Source: Artocarpus heterophyllus (taxonomy: Eukaryota > Streptophyta > Magnoliopsida > Rosales > Moraceae). From it: 64,000 nucleotides of DNA. The stretch spans positions 22,507,661-22,571,660 of the forward strand of contig CM046350.1 of the NCBI GenBank assembly GCA_025403435.1, read 5' to 3'. A program made the position numbers and the translations under genes. Numbering within the stretch: the stretch's first letter is position 1; each line of letters opens with the position of its first letter. The notes beneath the pieces were generated by a model. It saw nothing but the letters and a program-made list of their open reading frames with translations. It did no database searches and was not told the origin of the DNA. Positions 36,087 through 45,608 of the stretch are shown here, piece after piece.

Positions 36087-37651
36087 CGATATAAAGTGTA
36101 CATCGTACTGGCCGAGCTCTACTGACTATTTAGCCATATGGCCCGATATCTTTGGGCTCTGCAGTATTTGCCAGAGAGGGAACTTGGTCGGGACCTTTAT
36201 GGTGTGGTCCTGGAAGTACGGTCTCAGCTTGTGAGCCGAAGTAATTAAGGCGAAGGCCAACTTTTCGAGGGGCAGGTACCGTTCTTCGGCACCGTGGAAG
36301 GCATGGCTAGTATAATGACAGGCTTTTGTGCTCCATATTTGTCTCAGACTATGATCGAGCTAACTGCTTTCTCAGACACGGCTAAATGAGCAGTTAAAAC
36401 CTTACTGGGTAAAGGTTTAAACAGGAGCGGGGGCGTGGCTAAATACCTCTTCAGGCTTTGAAAAGCTTCCTTACATTCTCTGCTCCACTCAAACCTCTCC
36501 TTGAGCGCCTTAAAAAATGGATGGCACTTATCGGTGGCCCGGAAGATAAATCTCGAAAGAGCCGCTATCATGCCGGTGAGCCGTTGTACGTCCTTTACAG
36601 TCCGAGGAGAATGCATGTCGATAATTGCTTGGGCCTTTGTCGGGTTAACCTCAATGCCTCGTTGGTTGACCAAAAATCCGAGGAATTTGCCTGAGCTTAC
36701 ACTAAACACACACTTCACCAGGTTGAGTTTCATCCCATATTCCCAGAGAATATCGAAGCTTGCTCGGAGATCGACCATGTGGCCCTTGAGTGCCTTAAAA
36801 AATGGATGGCACTTATCGGTGGCCCGGAAGACAAATCTCGAAAGAGCCGCTATCATGCCGGTGATCCGTTATACGTCCTTTACAGTTTGAGGAGAATGCA
36901 TGTTGATAATTGCTTGGGCCTTTGCCGGGTTAACCTCAATGCCTCGTTGGTTGACCAAAAATCTGAGGAATTTGCCCAAGCTTACACCAAACGCACACTT
37001 CACCGGGTTGAGTTTCATCCCATATTCCCAGAGAATATCGAAGCTTGCTCGGAGATCGATCATGTGGTCTTCTACTCGGATAGATTTTACTAGTATGTCG
37101 TCCACGTAGACCTCAATTGTTTTGCCGATCAGTCAAGCAAATATTTTGTTGACAAGGCGTTGGTATGTAGCCCCGGCATTCTTTAGCCCGAAGGGCATAA
37201 CCACGTAGTAGTACAGGCCTTGGTCGGTAACAAAAGCTGTCTTTGCTTGATCCTCCTTGGCCATCCTTATCTGATTGTATCTGGAATAGGCGTCCATGAA
37301 GCTCAGGAGCTTGTGGCCGGTAGTGGCATCGACTAGCTGATCTATCCAAGGAAGTGGAAAGCAATCCTTTAGGCAGGCCTTGTTAAGGTCAGTGTAATCG
37401 ATATAGATTCACCATTTACCGTTCGCCTTTTTGATGAGAATGACGTTTGTCAACCACTCTGGATATTTAACCTCCCTGATGAAACCAGCCTCTAGGAGCT
37501 TTTGGACTTCTTCATTTATAGTAGCGTACCTTTTCAGGTTGAAGGCTCTTCTCTTCTGTATCACCGGCCTGGGGTCGGGTCGGACGTTGAGCCGATGATT
37601 GATTACACTCGGGTCAATGCCTGGCATGTCTTCATGGGACCATGCAAACAC
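36087..37651 (-). pseudogene. Reverse transcriptase / RNase H of the Tat element, with internal duplication
   Basis: It begins with [17 protein letters not shown] and [20 protein letters not shown], continues with DYTDLNKAC, MDAYSRYNQI, FVTDQGLYYY and VMPFGLKNAGATYQRLVNK, and reaches the catalytic YVDDILVKS near 37110-37084, still intact. In-frame stops: TGA at 37411 (for the Arg of WR), TGA at 37135, and TAA at 36871 (CAA in the sister copy). A 95-residue segment is present twice in tandem. After it, PFFKALKERFEW and LHAF/LPLEKLAFAL-like remnants mark the thumb and first RNase H. It is inactive. Confidence 0.9.
36499..37068 (-). repeat. In-frame 285-bp tandem duplication inside reverse transcriptase
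   Basis: The units at 36499-36783 and 36784-37068 share GCCTTAAAAAATGGATGGC ... TCGGAGATCGA(C/T)CATGTGG with a constant offset of 285 bases, exactly 95 codons. I count about 13 differences, close to 95 percent identity. The protein motif NQRGIEVNP therefore appears twice. Confidence 0.92.
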
Positions 37652-37705
37652 ATCCCGATATTCAACAAGAAGCCTTTCCAGGTCTGCCCAGATCTCAGGT
37701 CTCAG

Positions 37706-38512
37706 CTAGGATCCGAGTTGAACGGTGCGTTCAGACCTCACGGGGTCTAAAGAGAACGGCACCAAGTCCTCAACAGGGGTAGCCCTCACCTCTTTCTCGG
37801 GCAGTCTGAGGTCGAGATCAGACAACATTTTAGGTGTCGAGTCAACGGGCAGGTCCACCTCGTCAACCATGAAGATAGCCAAGATGTCTATATGCTGAGC
37901 CGTTGCAGACCTTACGACATTGGCGTAGCAGGCTCGGGAGTCCTTCTGGGACGAGTGAATTACTCCGACCCCGTCTTGAATTGGGAATTTCATGGCTAAG
38001 TGATACGTAGAGACCACAACCTTCAATGCATTCAGTGTCGGGCGGCCAATGATGATGTTATATTGAGACAGCTTGTCGACGACTAAAAATTCAATGACTC
38101 GAGTGATCCGAGCGACTGCTTCTCTGAAAGTCACGGGCAGGCTGACTTTTCCCGCTGCTCAGACACATTCTCCTACGAAGCCATAAAGCAGGGTTTGGAC
38201 AGGAAACAAAGGGGCATTGCTGATTTTCAGTTTATCGAAGGCTTGTTTAAAGAGGATGTCGGTCGAGCTGCCGTTGTCGATCAAAACTCGTCGCACTACG
38301 TTGTTGGCGATGGGCAACTTGTACACAAGAGCGTCATTGTGCGGATGGATTAACTGGTCCGCTTCCTTCTTAGTGAACGTGATCGGGATATCTTCTTGGC
38401 AACATATTTTGTTAACATGCTTAGGCATGTTTATGAATTCGCCTCGTTCGATCAGCCGAGCTTCTCTGGCGTACAACCGCCGCCCACTCGACGTGTCCCC
38501 GGTGACAGGCAC
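37706..38512 (-). pseudogene. Aspartic protease region of the Tat element
   Basis: VLIDNGSSTDIL in the frame 38512-38159 is the aspartic protease active-site loop (D-N-G where D-S/G-G is usual). The following frame 38134-37706 carries YNIIIGRPTLNALKVVVSTYHLAMKF, the conserved stretch after protease in Tat polyproteins. A frame break separates the two around 38140-38160. Confidence 0.82.
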
Positions 38513-38585
38513 CGAAGATTGTATGGACGACGTTCAGGGGTTCTAAGGTGTTCCCACCATCGGTTTGTGAGCGGTTCGGCACATC

Positions 38586-40190
38586 TCAACTCGACAGATC
38601 GTTTCTTCCTGAGGTAGAACTCGGGGTTATAACGCACTCAACAAATTCTCTTAAATGACCTTCTCGGACAAGCCTTTCAATTTGGTCCTTCAGTTGGATG
38701 CATTCATGGGTGTTGTGCCCCACATCCTTATGAAACTCGCAATACCTCGCTTGGTCCTGCTTCACCTTGCTGCCCCTAAGCGTTGGTGGTGGTACCAGGA
38801 GGTTTCTGCTATCTACCTGGGCGAGCACCTCGTCGATGGTCGCTACCAAAGGCATGTAGCTCTGAAACTTACCGGTCGGCACCTTTGGCTTTTCGGATTT
38901 CTTCTCCTTCTTCTGTTTCTTGCTTTGCTCGACAGTGTTCTGCTCCGGCGCCTTCTTCTGTTTCTTATCCTTCTTCATCCCGCTTGGGCCGGCCTCTTCC
39001 TTGCGGCTTTTCATATACTCAACGGCGTCGGCGAACCTCTAGGCATAGCTGAGCATTTGTGAAAAGGTGCTCGACTGCTCAAAGTTCAACGACTAGGTCA
39101 GTTTTTTGTCTCGGAGGCCCCCTACAAAAATGTGTTTGAGGGTCTCGTCTTCTACGTGCTTGACCTCTAAAGCTGCCCGGGTGAACTGGTTGATGTAATC
39201 TTGAACGTTGTCCTCTCCTTGTTTGACGGCATACAGGTATGTAATCTCTTTTCGCCTCGTTTTTGTTGTAGAAAATGCCAACGAGAAGGCATCGGCCAGT
39301 TGCCAAAAGGAAGAGATGGAAGATGGGTCGAGCCTTCGGAACCATTGCCGAGCAGGCCCAGTTAGGGTCAACGAAAAGGCTTTGCACATTGCTGTGTCGC
39401 CGGCGTTTTGGAGGAGCATGTGCCCTCGGAATATTTTGACATGCTCGTCCGCATCCGCCGTCCAGTCATAGGCTTTGATCTGTGAAACTTTGAACTTAGG
39501 CGGCATAGGGGCTCGCATGATCTTATCCGGGAAAGGCGGATCTAAGGCCCCTGCCTCGTCTAGGCCGAAGCGGTTGTTTCAGATTTCATCGATTTGCAGC
39601 TGTAGAGCTCAAAACTGGTGACTGTTCGTGTCTTCGGGCAGTTCGATCCTATAGGGTACTCCACCCTCGACATGATCATCGGCCCCGGGCTTGCGATTTT
39701 GGTGTGCTTCCCCGTGGTGCCCGAGCTGGTCAAATACCAAGGCCTAGGAACCTTGAAGAGATGGTGCCTGTGATGCTTGGGTGCCGAGACAGCCTTCTTG
39801 GACCAATCGGTTGTTGGCTGAGGTACCACGTGTGGACCCTCTCAAGCGCTCGAAATCGGTCTCTTCACGATCGACCGCATCCCATCCTACTCGACCTTTG
39901 ACTTGGTCAACCGAGGCCGGAGGTGGCAGGGCAGGTGCGGCCTGGCGTTGAGCCTGTTGAGCAAGCTGCTGAGTTAGGATCTGAACTGCATTCGTAAGCT
40001 CTCGGATCAGATCTTGAGCCACAGGGTCCTTTGCCTGTTTGGCTCTGGCCGTGCTTCCTTGCCCCCCAGACTGGGATCTTGTGGCCCGGGGGCGACCCCT
40101 AGGTCTTCCTGTGTTCGACTGTCGATTTCTTACATCGCTTGACCCCTCCTGTTGGGCAGCATTGTCTCTAGCGTTCCCTCGTGTCACCAT
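38586..40190 (-). pseudogene. gag of the Tat element, broken
   Basis: ATG at 40190 (MVTRGNARDN) lies 69 bases inside the 5' LTR. An Arg/Gln-rich N-terminal part ends at a stop at 39744. The capsid-like domain in 39518-39093 shows MPPKFKVSQIKAYDW, GPARQWFRRLDP and DYINQFTRAALEV, matching the retrotransposon gag family. A lysine-rich part and a CEFHKDVGHNTHEC zinc knuckle (C-x2-H-x4-H-x4-C type) follow in 39014-38586. Frame breaks separate these blocks. Confidence 0.87.
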
Positions 40191-40238
40191 CTCGGATCTC
40201 GAAGGTAAGGTGGCTGGTGTTGAGTGAAGGCGTAGGTG

Positions 40239-40256
40239 TCCTCCTTCTAGCGTCCA
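40239..40256 (-). other. Probable primer-binding site of the Tat element
   Basis: Two bases inside the 5' LTR the minus strand reads TGGACGCTAGAAGGAGGA. Position and the TGG start fit a tRNA primer-binding site, but I could not assign the tRNA. Confidence 0.45.
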
Positions 40257-40258
40257 AA

Positions 40259-40896
40259 TGTTGATGCTTATCGTAACCCAGCGTCGGATCAACACCACGT
40301 GCGGCTGTGCACAGTCAGACTCTTCCCCTGCTCGTCTCTGCCTAGCCCGTCGTACCTACGACAAGAGGAGGGGTGCTTCGGAGGTGAGAGTAAGGATTCA
40401 GTCAAAGGACAAGGGCTCTCCGATGCTCAAGGCAGGGGTTGCTCGGCAGAGGACGGGAGCTTGTTAGTTGGGAAGGAGTCTCTCTCTCTAGAATGCAATA
40501 AATGCATCTTATTTATAGGTTACTACTTGGACCGGGTGCCAGGTGGGTTTTGCCCACAACCCGAGTGTCACATCAAGGCGTGTCAGACAGTAGGTGACAA
40601 GTATCACGCCCCCTGTCGATGGATTGGATTCCATCGAATGGTGAGTTATTTGCCGTTTGTTAGCCTGTAGCGACGAGTAACAGTCGGCCTGTGAATGAGA
40701 TTAATCCGACCTAAGCTAGTGCATGATCCGAGGTGGCATCCTGCTTAGGGTGCAGCATCAGGGGCCCTGAGAAGCACCTTGGACAGGACGCACGTCGCGT
40801 CGAGTCGATAGCGTGCTCCCTGGGGGCTCTATCGAGCTATTTAGCCGACCACCGAAGTTTGTCTCCTCGGCGGTGGCGTCGAGCTCACCCTCAACA
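40259..40896 (-). repeat. 5' LTR of the Tat element
   Basis: This 638-bp LTR starts TGTTGATGC (plus strand) and ends CTCAACA, followed by the GTTAT duplication. It matches 29868-30499. As the LTR upstream of gag it should drive the element. A minus-strand TATAAATA at 40517-40510 is the likely core promoter. Confidence 0.93.
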
Positions 40897-40901
40897 GTTA
40901 T

Positions 40902-41345
40902 TTTAAAGGTCAAAATCAACTATTGACCACAAGGTATAGATTTATATATTAAATTTAATATGAAAGAATATATTTGATGAGATCACTGAGTGTAAAGAAA
41001 TATTTCTAAATATTATATAAAGTATTGAAGAATAGAAGTTCTTTAAACAAGTTTATATTTAAATTTTTGATATGTTTTATAGACATAATAAATATAGTTG
41101 AATATAAAAAATTACACAAATAACTGTCTAGTTGAGTGGTTGATAGACTCATATTTCTTCTAAAGGTTTGAGGTTAAAACCTCCTTATTTTTTTTAAAAC
41201 CTAAAAGACTAGGCTTGAAGGGCCTTTGGAGTGCCTGGACTAGTCTGGGCCGGGCCCGTCACATGCCTAGACCAGCCCATGCCTTTGCGTGCCAAGGTAG
41301 GCCCAGCCCAGCCCTATTTGGGCCAAAGGACCAGGGTATTAAAAA
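40902..41345. repeat. Split AT-rich repeat followed by GGCC-rich repeat
   Basis: TTTAAAGGTCAAAATCAACTATTGACC continues the repeat interrupted by the retrotransposon: joined to 29840-29867 it reproduces the family member at about 12990-13140. 40985-41045 matches 26587-26660, and 41210-41340 is the GGCC-rich type also seen at 26290. Around 41128-41185, TAGTTGAGTGGTTGAT and GAGGTTAAAACCTCC resemble pol III A and B boxes of a tRNA-derived SINE, without a full tRNA fold. Confidence 0.5.
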
Positions 41346-41350
41346 AAAAG

Positions 41351-41580
41351 AGTTAATGAGACAATTGGCCCAATTATGTTTATTGAATTAAAATATGACT
41401 CTAATTTGTAAAAATTCTACAAATGTTTCATAATGATATCATTAAAATTATTTATATGTAATTATATAGTACAATATGTAATATTATTAAGATAATTACT
41501 ATATCATTAAAGACATTTTTAAGATATTTTGAATGTTGTGTTAGATTTTAATTTCATAGCAATAATCTAGACATGTATTG
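41351..41580 (+). repeat. Dispersed AT-rich repeat, copy B
   Basis: It is closely matched by 16474-16705 in the same orientation, from GAGACAATTGGCCCAATTA to TCTAGACATG. See the entry at 16474. Confidence 0.75.
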
Positions 41581-42960
41581 TAATTTTTTCAAAAAAAAAA
41601 AATAGAAAAAGTGGTTGCAAATATAACAGCATAAAATCCACACCTCATACATATAAAAAGTGAATAATTAAAATAAGTCAATTTCAAGTTAAAAAACAGA
41701 AAGAAAAAAAAAAGAGGTATTCAGTTCGTCTATCCCTCAATCATTTCATCCATCCCACATATAAATATGAACTGTTTAATTGGCACATGCAGGTTGTTTG
41801 TGCTTAGTATATTGATTCTTATGGATTAAGATTGTTTGGTAGCTTAGAATGTTAAAAGTTGATACTCTTGCATGATCATTTTTGAAAAGTAACATCATAA
41901 AATAAAAATAAAAAAGTACATGAGGGGTCATTGGAACCGAAAACTCGAGGTATTTTTCCTCCCGTCAGCGATGCCCCTTCATAGAGATTCCTTGTCTTAA
42001 ACCACTTCAACCCGCTCAGGGCGCCTTGCGGCCCCACATTGCTGTGACAAGGGACTACATAGTTCCTCTGCCAACTTTGCCGAGTGGATCTGGTGTACTG
42101 TCTCTGCCTCCATCGCTGCTGTTGCTTCACGCACTTCGGGCTAAATTTTCAAGCCAAGGAGCTTTCGGCATTGCCCGTCCTCACACAATGATGGCGAGGA
42201 ATCTTCTAGTGGCTAGAGGGCTTGCTTCAGAGATCCTCCCAATGGAGCGTGTTGTCTAGCCATCTTGATTTGGTTCATCGAGGAAACTTCCGAGTGAAGC
42301 GCTGCTCACCAGAAATGAAAATGGAGACAAGGAGAATGATAATGAATACGATGACAAAAACAAAGCTTGATTGCAATGGACATATAAAAAGACAGAGGTG
42401 CAAGGTCCTAAGGTGCATGTTGGTTCAAAAAAATTTTACTATATAATTTTTTCACGAGGTTAACTTTTTAATAGCTAAGATTAGAGAAAAAATTTTAATT
42501 ATTTTCAAGCCATAAAAAGGCAACTAAAATAAGCTTTAACGCCAATGTGAGAGAGAAGAAATTGATAGTTCTTATATGGGTAATTGAAAGAGACATTCTT
42601 GTTTCATTTCAAAGTGGGAATTTTGGGAGTTTTATTTTTTCTTATTTTTCATCAGACGTGCAGCCCTAATAAACTTAGTTGGAACACAAAAGTACAACCA
42701 CCAATTTAATTCTTTTGTTTTTATGGCTTTTTTTCCTTTTTTAGAAGACCTTTGTGGACACTTCGTAGGTTGGTTTTGAACTTTCGATAAACTAGGATCT
42801 TCTCTTCCCTTCATGTTTATATTTCCGAATTAAGATGCTTTCTGTGCGAGTAAGATAATTGTTAAATACTTCTTAAAATAGCAATGCTAACAAGTGAGAT
42901 ATGGGTGTTTATACAGGTGAATGTAACAGCTAATAACCGGATTGTTTATGGTGCTGACTT
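41581..42960. other. Unrecognised, partly GC-richer gene-fragment-like region
   Basis: 41920-42400 is GC-richer than its surroundings and has ordinary codon-like composition. A plus frame at 42026-42259 (ending GLASEILPMERVV) continues after two stops into an acidic tail (ENGDKENDNEYDDKNKA). At 42917-42963 a short frame VNVTANNRIVYGADLQ sits between a TTTATACAG acceptor-like string and the 25S fragment. I recognise no gene. Broken exons of a captured or decayed gene are possible. Confidence 0.35.
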
Positions 42961-43125
42961 GCAGCCTCTGGTCGATAGAACAATGTAGGCAAGGGAAGTC
43001 AGAAAATGGATCCGTAATCTTGGGAAAAAGATAGGCTCTGAGGGCTGGGCACAGGGTCCCAGTCCCGAACCTGTTGACTGTTGGCAGACTGCTCGAGCTA
43101 CTCCCGCGGCAATAGCGCTTTCGTC
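42961..43125 (+). pseudogene. Fragment of nuclear 25S rRNA
   Basis: The stretch follows plant 25S rRNA from CAGCCTCTGG through CAATGTAGGCAAGGGAAGTC, AAAATGGATCCGTAA, GGCTCTGAGGGCTGGGC and CCCAGTCCCGAACC to GCTCGAGCTACTCCCGCGGC, with scattered substitutions. Only about 165 bases are present, against roughly 3.4 kb for the full molecule, and no other rDNA adjoins it. It is a dispersed, non-functional copy. Confidence 0.85.
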
Positions 43126-44349
43126 TTATAAATGTTTGCAAAGAGCATTCCAAAACCAGACAGCCTCTTATTATAGATGTCTCCGGTTCTTTTCATGTTG
43201 AAAGCTTTTGACTCTAAATTTCTAGTTTTCATTGATTAATAGCATTAGACGCCTGTGAAAAGAGAGAGACTTTTTTGTAAAGCAAAATCAAGGAACCTGG
43301 TTTTCTGTAGTTTATAGCAATTTTATGGTAAGTGTAATCCATTTATTTTGTTTTGCTCTATTTGAGAAATCGAGGTGTTATATCATATACATCGAGTTAA
43401 TTTTGAATAAAGAAATATGAGTCCAAGACTATTGTAAGTTGTTAGTGGGGATTTGATGAAGAGAAAAAGAAAAAGAAAAAAAGGTAATAAATTTCCTCTA
43501 AACATCATGTGATTTGGCCCTTTGTCTCTAAACTTTTCCCCCTCACAATGTAGTCCTTAAGTTTATGAAACGATAGAAATTAACCCCAATATTTACAAGG
43601 GTTAAATTTTGGATGGATTATTTTATAATTTTTAGCACATTGCTTCCCAAACTTCTCGCAGTTTGGCACCTTCACCCCTAAAAAAAATTACTTTTAGGTA
43701 TTTTTGTTCTTGAATAAGTCACCAACTTCTCTAACACTTCCGATTTAACTTCAATTGGAGTTAATTGCAACTTTTTTTTTTTTGAAAATTCAAGGATTAA
43801 TTTGCCAAAAATGACAAAAAAAATTTTGGGACGAAAGTGGCAAATTATGGAAAGTTCAGACATACAAGTACAAAAAAAATGAACGAAAAAAGTACACAAG
43901 AAGTATATGCCATTCACCATTGTGCATTTTTTCGTCAAACGTTATTACTCTTTATGAAGCCAACACTTTTTGAAACAAACAATTGAAGAAACCTAATGGA
44001 CTAAGAGTTTCTGTATATAATATGGAGCAAATTACATGGTAGGTTATACTTTAAAAGTTATGTTTATTTATATTACATTTTAAAAAAGTTATGTTACATT
44101 ATTATTTATATTAATGTTAAGTTGTGCTACAAATAAACATTATCACGTCTATAAAAGGTAAATCTTAAAAGGTCATCTTTATGAAAATTTTATATATATA
44201 TATATATCAACGAAAGTCCCAAAAATAAAAAGAAACATTAGATCAAAATAAATATTCGTAGTTAAAATTGATTGCGGCGTTCTCTATACGAGGAGGTTAT
44301 GATGGGATGCAGAAATAGCGGGTTGAGGTTTGCTAGACTCAAGGGTGGA
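43126..44349. other. AT-rich DNA with a MITE-like patch
   Basis: No gene can be supported. 43500-43960 has wording typical of plant inverted-repeat MITEs (GGCCCTTTGTCTCTAAACTT on the left; GACGAAAGTGGCAAATTATGG inverted on the right), with partial self-complementarity. A TA repeat lies at 44190-44210. Confidence 0.4.
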
Positions 44350-45608
44350 GTTGGGCTTTTCTCTTTACCCATTTCAAGACAACACTTCAAACCTGTCCTG
44401 ATATTAACATTCCTAAAGAAGGCGATCCTCTGATGTCTGGTGAGCTTAATACTTGTCATTGATCTTCCTTTTGGGTTGACAATGAATTCGCGTTGCTGCC
44501 ACGCAGAGAAGGCGGGCCGTTTGATTGATCAATCAGTTCCTTGCCTTTACATATGAACTTAATCTCAAAAGTCTCTGGCACATTCTAGATAACTTGACTT
44601 GCAGTTCCTTTCTTGGACTTCACTTGCCTTCCAATAGTTTTAAGTTATAACCAGAAAAAACCTTGGAAAATTCCATATTTTCTTGAATGCAATGCACTCT
44701 TCTTCTTCTTTTTTTTTTGTTTCTGTCCATCTAAATTATTTTTCATACGTCATCTTAGTAGGAAAGACTATTGCTTATACTTATCTAGAGCAAGATAGAA
44801 AAGATTGAGGATTTTAATTTCAGTAGTATATTCTTGTACATGAGATTGGATTTGTTGGATCCAGACACTAGCGTTTTTATACTCTAGCAGATTCCAATTT
44901 GACATATGACAGGTTTCAAAAACTAATCACCATAATCTAGCAGGTTCCAAAAGCATAACTTGCCGGTGCTAAAAACTAATCACCAAATACTCTATCATTT
45001 TAGTACTAAAGCCCTTAAAATGCCTATTCCTAAAGTTAGTATACACTAACACAAGAAATAAATTGTTTTCAATTCACTTCCTAACATGTAAATAAATATC
45101 AACAATCCCCTTTCTTATTTCTTTCCCCTTTCCAAAAAGTTTCCCTTCACATTACATCCTATTATTGTTTAGTAAATATGCCCTAAAGGCACTCATGACA
45201 GACCAATGGTTTTTAAACACAAGGAATGACCAGATTTCGCTTGGAATTGACATGTGGTAATGCAAATAGAAAGCCACAAAACTCATATGATAAGGGCACA
45301 AAAAACAAAGATTTTTTTCCCACTTCCATGAGCAAGAAGTGAAGCATGGTGCCGACAATGTTGTGTAATGCATGAACGTTTCCATTATCAGCTTTACACA
45401 TCACAAACTCATGCCTCAATGAATTCGTGAAATTTTCAGTAAAATGGGCCAAATTGCGGGTGAAAATTCTTTTCCTTCCCAATAACAAACCACAGCCAAG
45501 TTATATTGCAAACTTAAGCATCAACCTGATCAGTAATCACCGGAGTAATTTATTAGATTACTATCGATAATCTACTCAGAAATAGAAAGAAACTTGTAGA
45601 GATTGCAG
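44350..45608. repeat. Left arm of a 5-kb inverted repeat
   Basis: The whole arm is the diverged reverse complement of 48072-49402. Shared landmarks include CCTGTCCTGATAT.AAC.TTCC, GATCCTCTGATGTCTGGTGAGC, GTTTGATTGATCAATC, GACCAATGGTTTTTAAA, GTGAAATTTTCAGTAAAATGGGCC and AGATTACTRTCGATAATCTACTCAGAAATA. Minus-strand frames at 45488-45213 (NLAHFTENFTNSL, NGNVHALHNIVGTMLHFLLMEVG) look coding-like but match no family I know. Similarity fades at the outer edge near GTGGGCTT, where no clear target duplication was found. Confidence 0.88.

Larger units (their letters stand above)
29868..40896 (-). mobile_element. Ty3/gypsy LTR retrotransposon, Tat lineage, complete but decayed
   Basis: The two LTRs flank about 9.8 kb of internal sequence. 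GTTAT lies directly outside both ends (29863-29867 and 40897-40901). On the minus strand the order is gag, protease, reverse transcriptase, RNase H, a second (archaeal-type) RNase H, integrase, and then, in opposite orientation, an extra ORF. Two RNase H domains and an extra ORF beyond integrase are marks of the Tat clade. LTRs differ at roughly one site in ten by eye, mostly transitions, so the insertion is old. Every enzyme frame carries stops or frameshifts, so it cannot move on its own. Confidence 0.93.

Noticed and set aside
36458..37109. Plus-strand frames across the reverse transcriptase duplication
   Set aside because: These are shadows of the minus-strand pol; the repeated peptides reflect the 285-bp duplication.
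41115..41190. tRNA gene
   Set aside because: A- and B-box-like strings are present but there is no acceptor stem or anticodon arm; at most a SINE head.
44262..44459. Small minus-strand gene at the left arm edge
   Set aside because: Most of it is inverted-repeat arm sequence; the partner arm lacks a matching full frame, so it is not supported as a gene.
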